64,000 nucleotides of DNA from Lepturacanthus savala (taxonomy: Eukaryota > Chordata > Actinopteri > Scombriformes > Trichiuridae): positions 19,317,892 to 19,381,891 of the forward strand of contig CM060481.1 of NCBI GenBank assembly GCA_030544235.1, written 5' to 3'. Position 1 is the first letter of the stretch; each line of letters starts with the position of its first letter. A program made the position numbers and the translations under genes. Below, piece by piece: positions 60,600-64,000 of the stretch. The notes under the pieces were generated by a model that worked only from the letters and a program-made list of their open reading frames with translations, made no database searches and had not been told where the DNA came from.

Positions 60600-61130
60600 T
60601 TAAAGGTCCAAGATCGTAAAAAGTGAGATTTTAATTGCTTTTTTGATTATAAGGAAGGTCTAGACGTTATACTTTCCTGTTTCAAAACACTGAAATTGTA
60701 GGTTTTTCCTGGGTTTTATTTTAAGTTGTTTGTGTCATCTCATCAATATTAATGAGTCGCTCCTCTGATTGGCTGATTTGAAACGCTCGTTTTAAAGCAC
60801 AGTTTCTGATTTAGGGCTGAGGATTGAGTGTTTTGAAGCATTGTGAGACGGTATTTATATATTACATAAACCTTATTATAATCAGAAAGCAATTGTAACC
60901 TCACATTCGTCTATATAGAGGACCTTTGCAACTTTATAATAATGAGACAGACACAAAACAACCTGTTCTTTCTAGAGCTCCAGAGAGACCCTTGTGAGGA
61001 GATGCGATAAAATATAAATGACTTTTAGTCCTTAAAAACACATATATATTGTAAGACAACAAAACTTTAAATAAAACCCAGGGAAAGTGTAAAATGATGC
61101 TATTTCTCCCCTTTTTTGGTCTTTCAGCAT
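60600..61130. mobile_element. Probable MITE with internal inverted repeat
   Basis: CCTGGGTTTTATTTTAAG (about 60708-60725) is mirrored by CTTTAAATAAAACCCAGG (about 61065-61082). The left edge AAAGGTCCAAGATCGTAAAA, the middle CATCAATATTAATGAGTCGC and the word GGTCTAGACGTTATACTTTC fit a MITE widespread in percomorph fish. There is no coding frame. Edges are uncertain. Confidence 0.45.
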
Positions 61131-62013
61131 TAATATTATGCATAACCGTTGCTACAGAGCACTCTTGTTCTATCTAGAACTATCAAAACTGTCAATCAGT
61201 TATTATAATGCCAGTATCTGACATAAAATCAATAATTTTCGACTCCACTACATTAATCTTACTTATTAGATGATTATTTGAATATTTTACACTCAAACTT
61301 TAAAATTCTATTATCTATATTCTCTTAAAATATCACTCTTTTTCTTTTTAAACTTGCTAGGCACGTCGTGTGCCAAAGATTATGATGAAGTACTATTAAT
61401 CTAAACAAAGTATGCCAATTTGGCTCCACAATGATAAACTAAAACATTTAAATGTTCCATTTGGTGATTCAAAACAAGTAGTAAAATATTCTATAAAACC
61501 AGAACACTCTGCACAATGAATGCTTTTACTTTCGAGACTTTTTGAGTACATTTTTATGATGCTATTCTTTTACATTTTCAATACAGGACTTTTACTTGAC
61601 AACGGTATTTCTGCTTTTACTCCAGTAAATGATAAATAAGTACTTTATCCACCACTATAAACCACAATAAGCTGGAAAAGTGTTAGCTAGCTCCATTGTG
61701 TCAAATGCTATTTGAATCACGTCCTGACTGATAAGCTAAAAAAAAAAAGAATGACCGTTACTTCTTATTTCGACTTCTTATTTCACCCCCGTTAACGTAG
61801 CTAGCAAATGAAATTAGTCGCTAATAAATGAATGTTTGTCGGTTCTAGCGTGAAAACAACCGCTGTAACGCTGACAGCGGTTCGCTTTTAACGGCCCGCG
61901 ACTTGACCGCAGGCCGCTGATAACGTCAGAAATATGACCGTTGCTTTTTTTTTAAATGGTCGTTTGAAGATGAGCCGTTACATATAAAAACCGGTGCAGC
62001 AGTTAACCGTTAA
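61131..62013. other. Non-coding stretch upstream of the candidate 5'-UTR exon
   Basis: This is AT-rich up to about 61780. A CpG-richer part at about 61840-61940 follows, which may belong to a promoter or 5'-UTR region. No coding exon is seen. Confidence 0.35.
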
Positions 62014-62019
62014 ACTCAC

Positions 62020-62300
62020 CTTTTGTTTCTCCCCCCCCGTTTCTTCCTGTTAACTCAGCGGTGCTCGGCCAAACAAGAGGACAGGTTAATCTCAACAAAA
62101 AAACCGCTCAAGTCTTCATCCTGGCAACGCAAGGGAAGTTGTTCTACAGCATGTTTTGCGTGTTTTTTGTTGTTGTTGTATCTCCCGGTTGTTTTAGTGC
62201 GATAATGGACAAAAAAAAAATTTATCAACTTCTGCTCGTCGCTTCTATTTTTCTCTCTCTCTCTCCTGGCTTCTGTAACCGTGTATCGGGAACAGATGTG
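62020..62300 (-). other. Candidate distant 5'-UTR exon of tnfaip8l1
   Basis: On the minus strand AAAAG|GTGAGT at 62024-62014 is a near-perfect splice donor, which could pair with the acceptor just before the tnfaip8l1 start at 49217. That would make a 12.8-kb first intron. The far end of the exon cannot be set from sequence, and the link is a guess from orientation and splice strength. Confidence 0.25.
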
Positions 62301-64000
62301 TGAATTATTGAAAGAGTGTTTTCTGTTTCTGCTGCGAGATCGGTTACAAGAGTTTGTTGTAACCCGATTCCTCTTCCCTCCTCCTCCTAGTCGTCGTAAA
62401 AAAAAAAAAAAAAAAGTTTCAAACTTGAGGGGGACCTGGAAATCAACAGATTGATGTTGGCTTGGGCCAATGGAGGCGCAACGAGGGCAGCGGACCAGCC
62501 CAAATCAAGCCAGAAGAAAAGGAGCATTTACAGCCAGCACATTCCCCTGCCCCCATTATAGGGTTTCCAGTAATTATCCGCGTCCAGTCCCAAGGCTGAA
62601 CATTTCCCAGAGGAAACGGCGTTAAAGGGAACAATGAGCAGGAACTGTGGGGAGCAGTTGTTCTGTCGTGGACAAAATGATATAATAGCTCGTTAAATCA
62701 CACATTAACGAAACACACTCGGTGTGTGTTTCTTTTTTTGTGCGCACGTTCAGCTGCATTACATCACCTTTAAACACATGTAACGGCCTGAAATATAATT
62801 AGTGCGTGCGCGCGTGTGCGACATTTCAGCGGATGTTTTTAAGACAGGGGAAGTTTTCCTTCATCTGTCTAATGAGGACACAGGAACTCCCGAGGTCAAA
62901 ACAGCCTTCTCGCATTGTTAGTTTAACGCTGAGATCATTTATCATTTTATAGACGCACACTTTTTCCAGCCACCTGCGTGCCTATATAGGTTTAGTTACT
63001 ATTAAGATTATATAGGTGTTATTTCTTCATGCTTTAAATTAGGCATATTAATATTTATATCTATTGGCTTGCATGTGTATTATCTGTACTGCTGCAGGTC
63101 TTATAATAAAACACTGGCATATGAGTATAGTCTGGTCAGAGCCAGACTGATAAAACATAGACACCTGTAGTGGAGAATTTGATCCAGCTCGCCCTCTAGT
63201 GGTTACCTTCATCAATCACAAAATGACAACTTCTAACATGTACTGGAAATTTCAGTATTTTCAAGTAACATTAAAACAGTCAGACGTCTAATTCGTATAA
63301 ATATAATATGTATTTTTACAAGAGTGTTGTCTGTCATTTATTATTATTTTAACCCTCAGTCAAATCTGACCATTTCAAAGTTTTTGTCATTGAAAAATGT
63401 GCTTAATTTGATTTGATTCACCAAGATTCCATGCCCACAAAGAGGATTTCAGCACACACAATACATTCTGTTAATTTAAATACAGTATTGTGTGAAATAG
63501 ATATATAATTATAGTTTTTATGATGAGTCAAATTTGACCAGAAATACCAAATTCATTAATATGAAACAAATACAACGTGAGGGGTATTTGTTGTCATTTC
63601 ACTGTTTAACTTTGGTTATGTGATACACCATTTTAGATTATTTGACTGCATTATGTTCCAGACATTGATTATTTTAATTAAAAAGTAATCTGACAGTCTC
63701 ATTATATTTTCTTGTAATCTACTTATTGATTGGTCTAATTGTATAGTCTGTGAATAAAAGGCAGATACCGGTGCCTACCATTTAGTTTTACCATATTATT
63801 TTGCATATGTGGCAATAAATGTCAGTAATATTAATATTTACTCAATTTAAATTGTACCATCATAGGCCTTAATAGGCTGGTGATAATAACTTGGAAACTG
63901 TATTTACCTTTGGGTTAGGGAGTATATTCCATCATCTGAGAGAAACTAGGTTTCTTAAAAGAATTAGTGCTCAGCTCAGCAATTTATTTTATTTTATGTT
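62301..64000. other. Right end of the window, no gene seen
   Basis: This is GC-balanced to about 62900, then strongly AT-rich. It holds a poly-A run (62398-62415) and scattered short open frames. No exon or named repeat was recognised. Confidence 0.4.

Overview
This is a piece of vertebrate nuclear DNA, almost certainly from a ray-finned (teleost) fish. The evidence is spliced genes with GT-AG introns, a compact gene layout, and many DNA-transposon remnants of types common in fish. Nothing is bacterial or viral. The species cannot be named from the sequence.

Layout, left to right. (1) 36-389 (+): the last two coding exons of nicotinamide riboside kinase (nmrk2), with a spliced 3' UTR. (2) About 0.8-8.1 kb: intergenic, AT-rich and full of repeats, including an internally deleted Tc1-like element, two copies of an unnamed dispersed repeat, and a hAT-like element lodged in one of those copies. 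(3) 8412-12504 (+): a complete seven-exon lysyl oxidase, probably the loxl5 type lost in mammals. (4) About 12.9-20.2 kb: intergenic, ending in a block of direct repeats around a 25-bp minisatellite built of CCAAT-box (NF-Y type) units. (5) 20257-28040 (+): complete six-exon myeloid-derived growth factor (mydgf). (6) About 28.4-33.8 kb: intergenic, with a dead Tc1 transposon split by a nested insertion. (7) 34844-39497 (-): a two-exon gene of the PRR16 (Largen)/INSYN1 family with a long extra N-terminal region and an apparent one-base frameshift. (8) About 40.4-45.1 kb: intergenic, with one clear MITE. (9) 47397-49208 (-): complete tnfaip8l1 (TIPE1), followed by a long upstream stretch to about 62 kb that holds at least four MITE-like elements and probably is a 5'-UTR intron. 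(10) About 62.3-64 kb: AT-rich, nothing recognised.

The genes do not form a pathway. Their grouping is historical. Human 5q23 carries PRR16, LOX and TNFAIP8; human 15q carries INSYN1, LOXL1 and TNFAIP8L3; human 19p13.3 carries TNFAIP8L1, MYDGF and NMRK2 but no LOX or PRR16 relative that I know of. This window seems to hold the 19p13.3-type version of the block with its LOX-family and PRR16/INSYN1-family members still present. That makes the 34.8-39.5 kb gene the most interesting object here: a candidate third member of the PRR16/INSYN1 family.

All exon boundaries were set by reading splice consensus and frame. Each complete reconstruction keeps frame throughout, except for the PRR16/INSYN1-like first exon. 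Transposon names rest on remembered family consensus sequences, not on searches.
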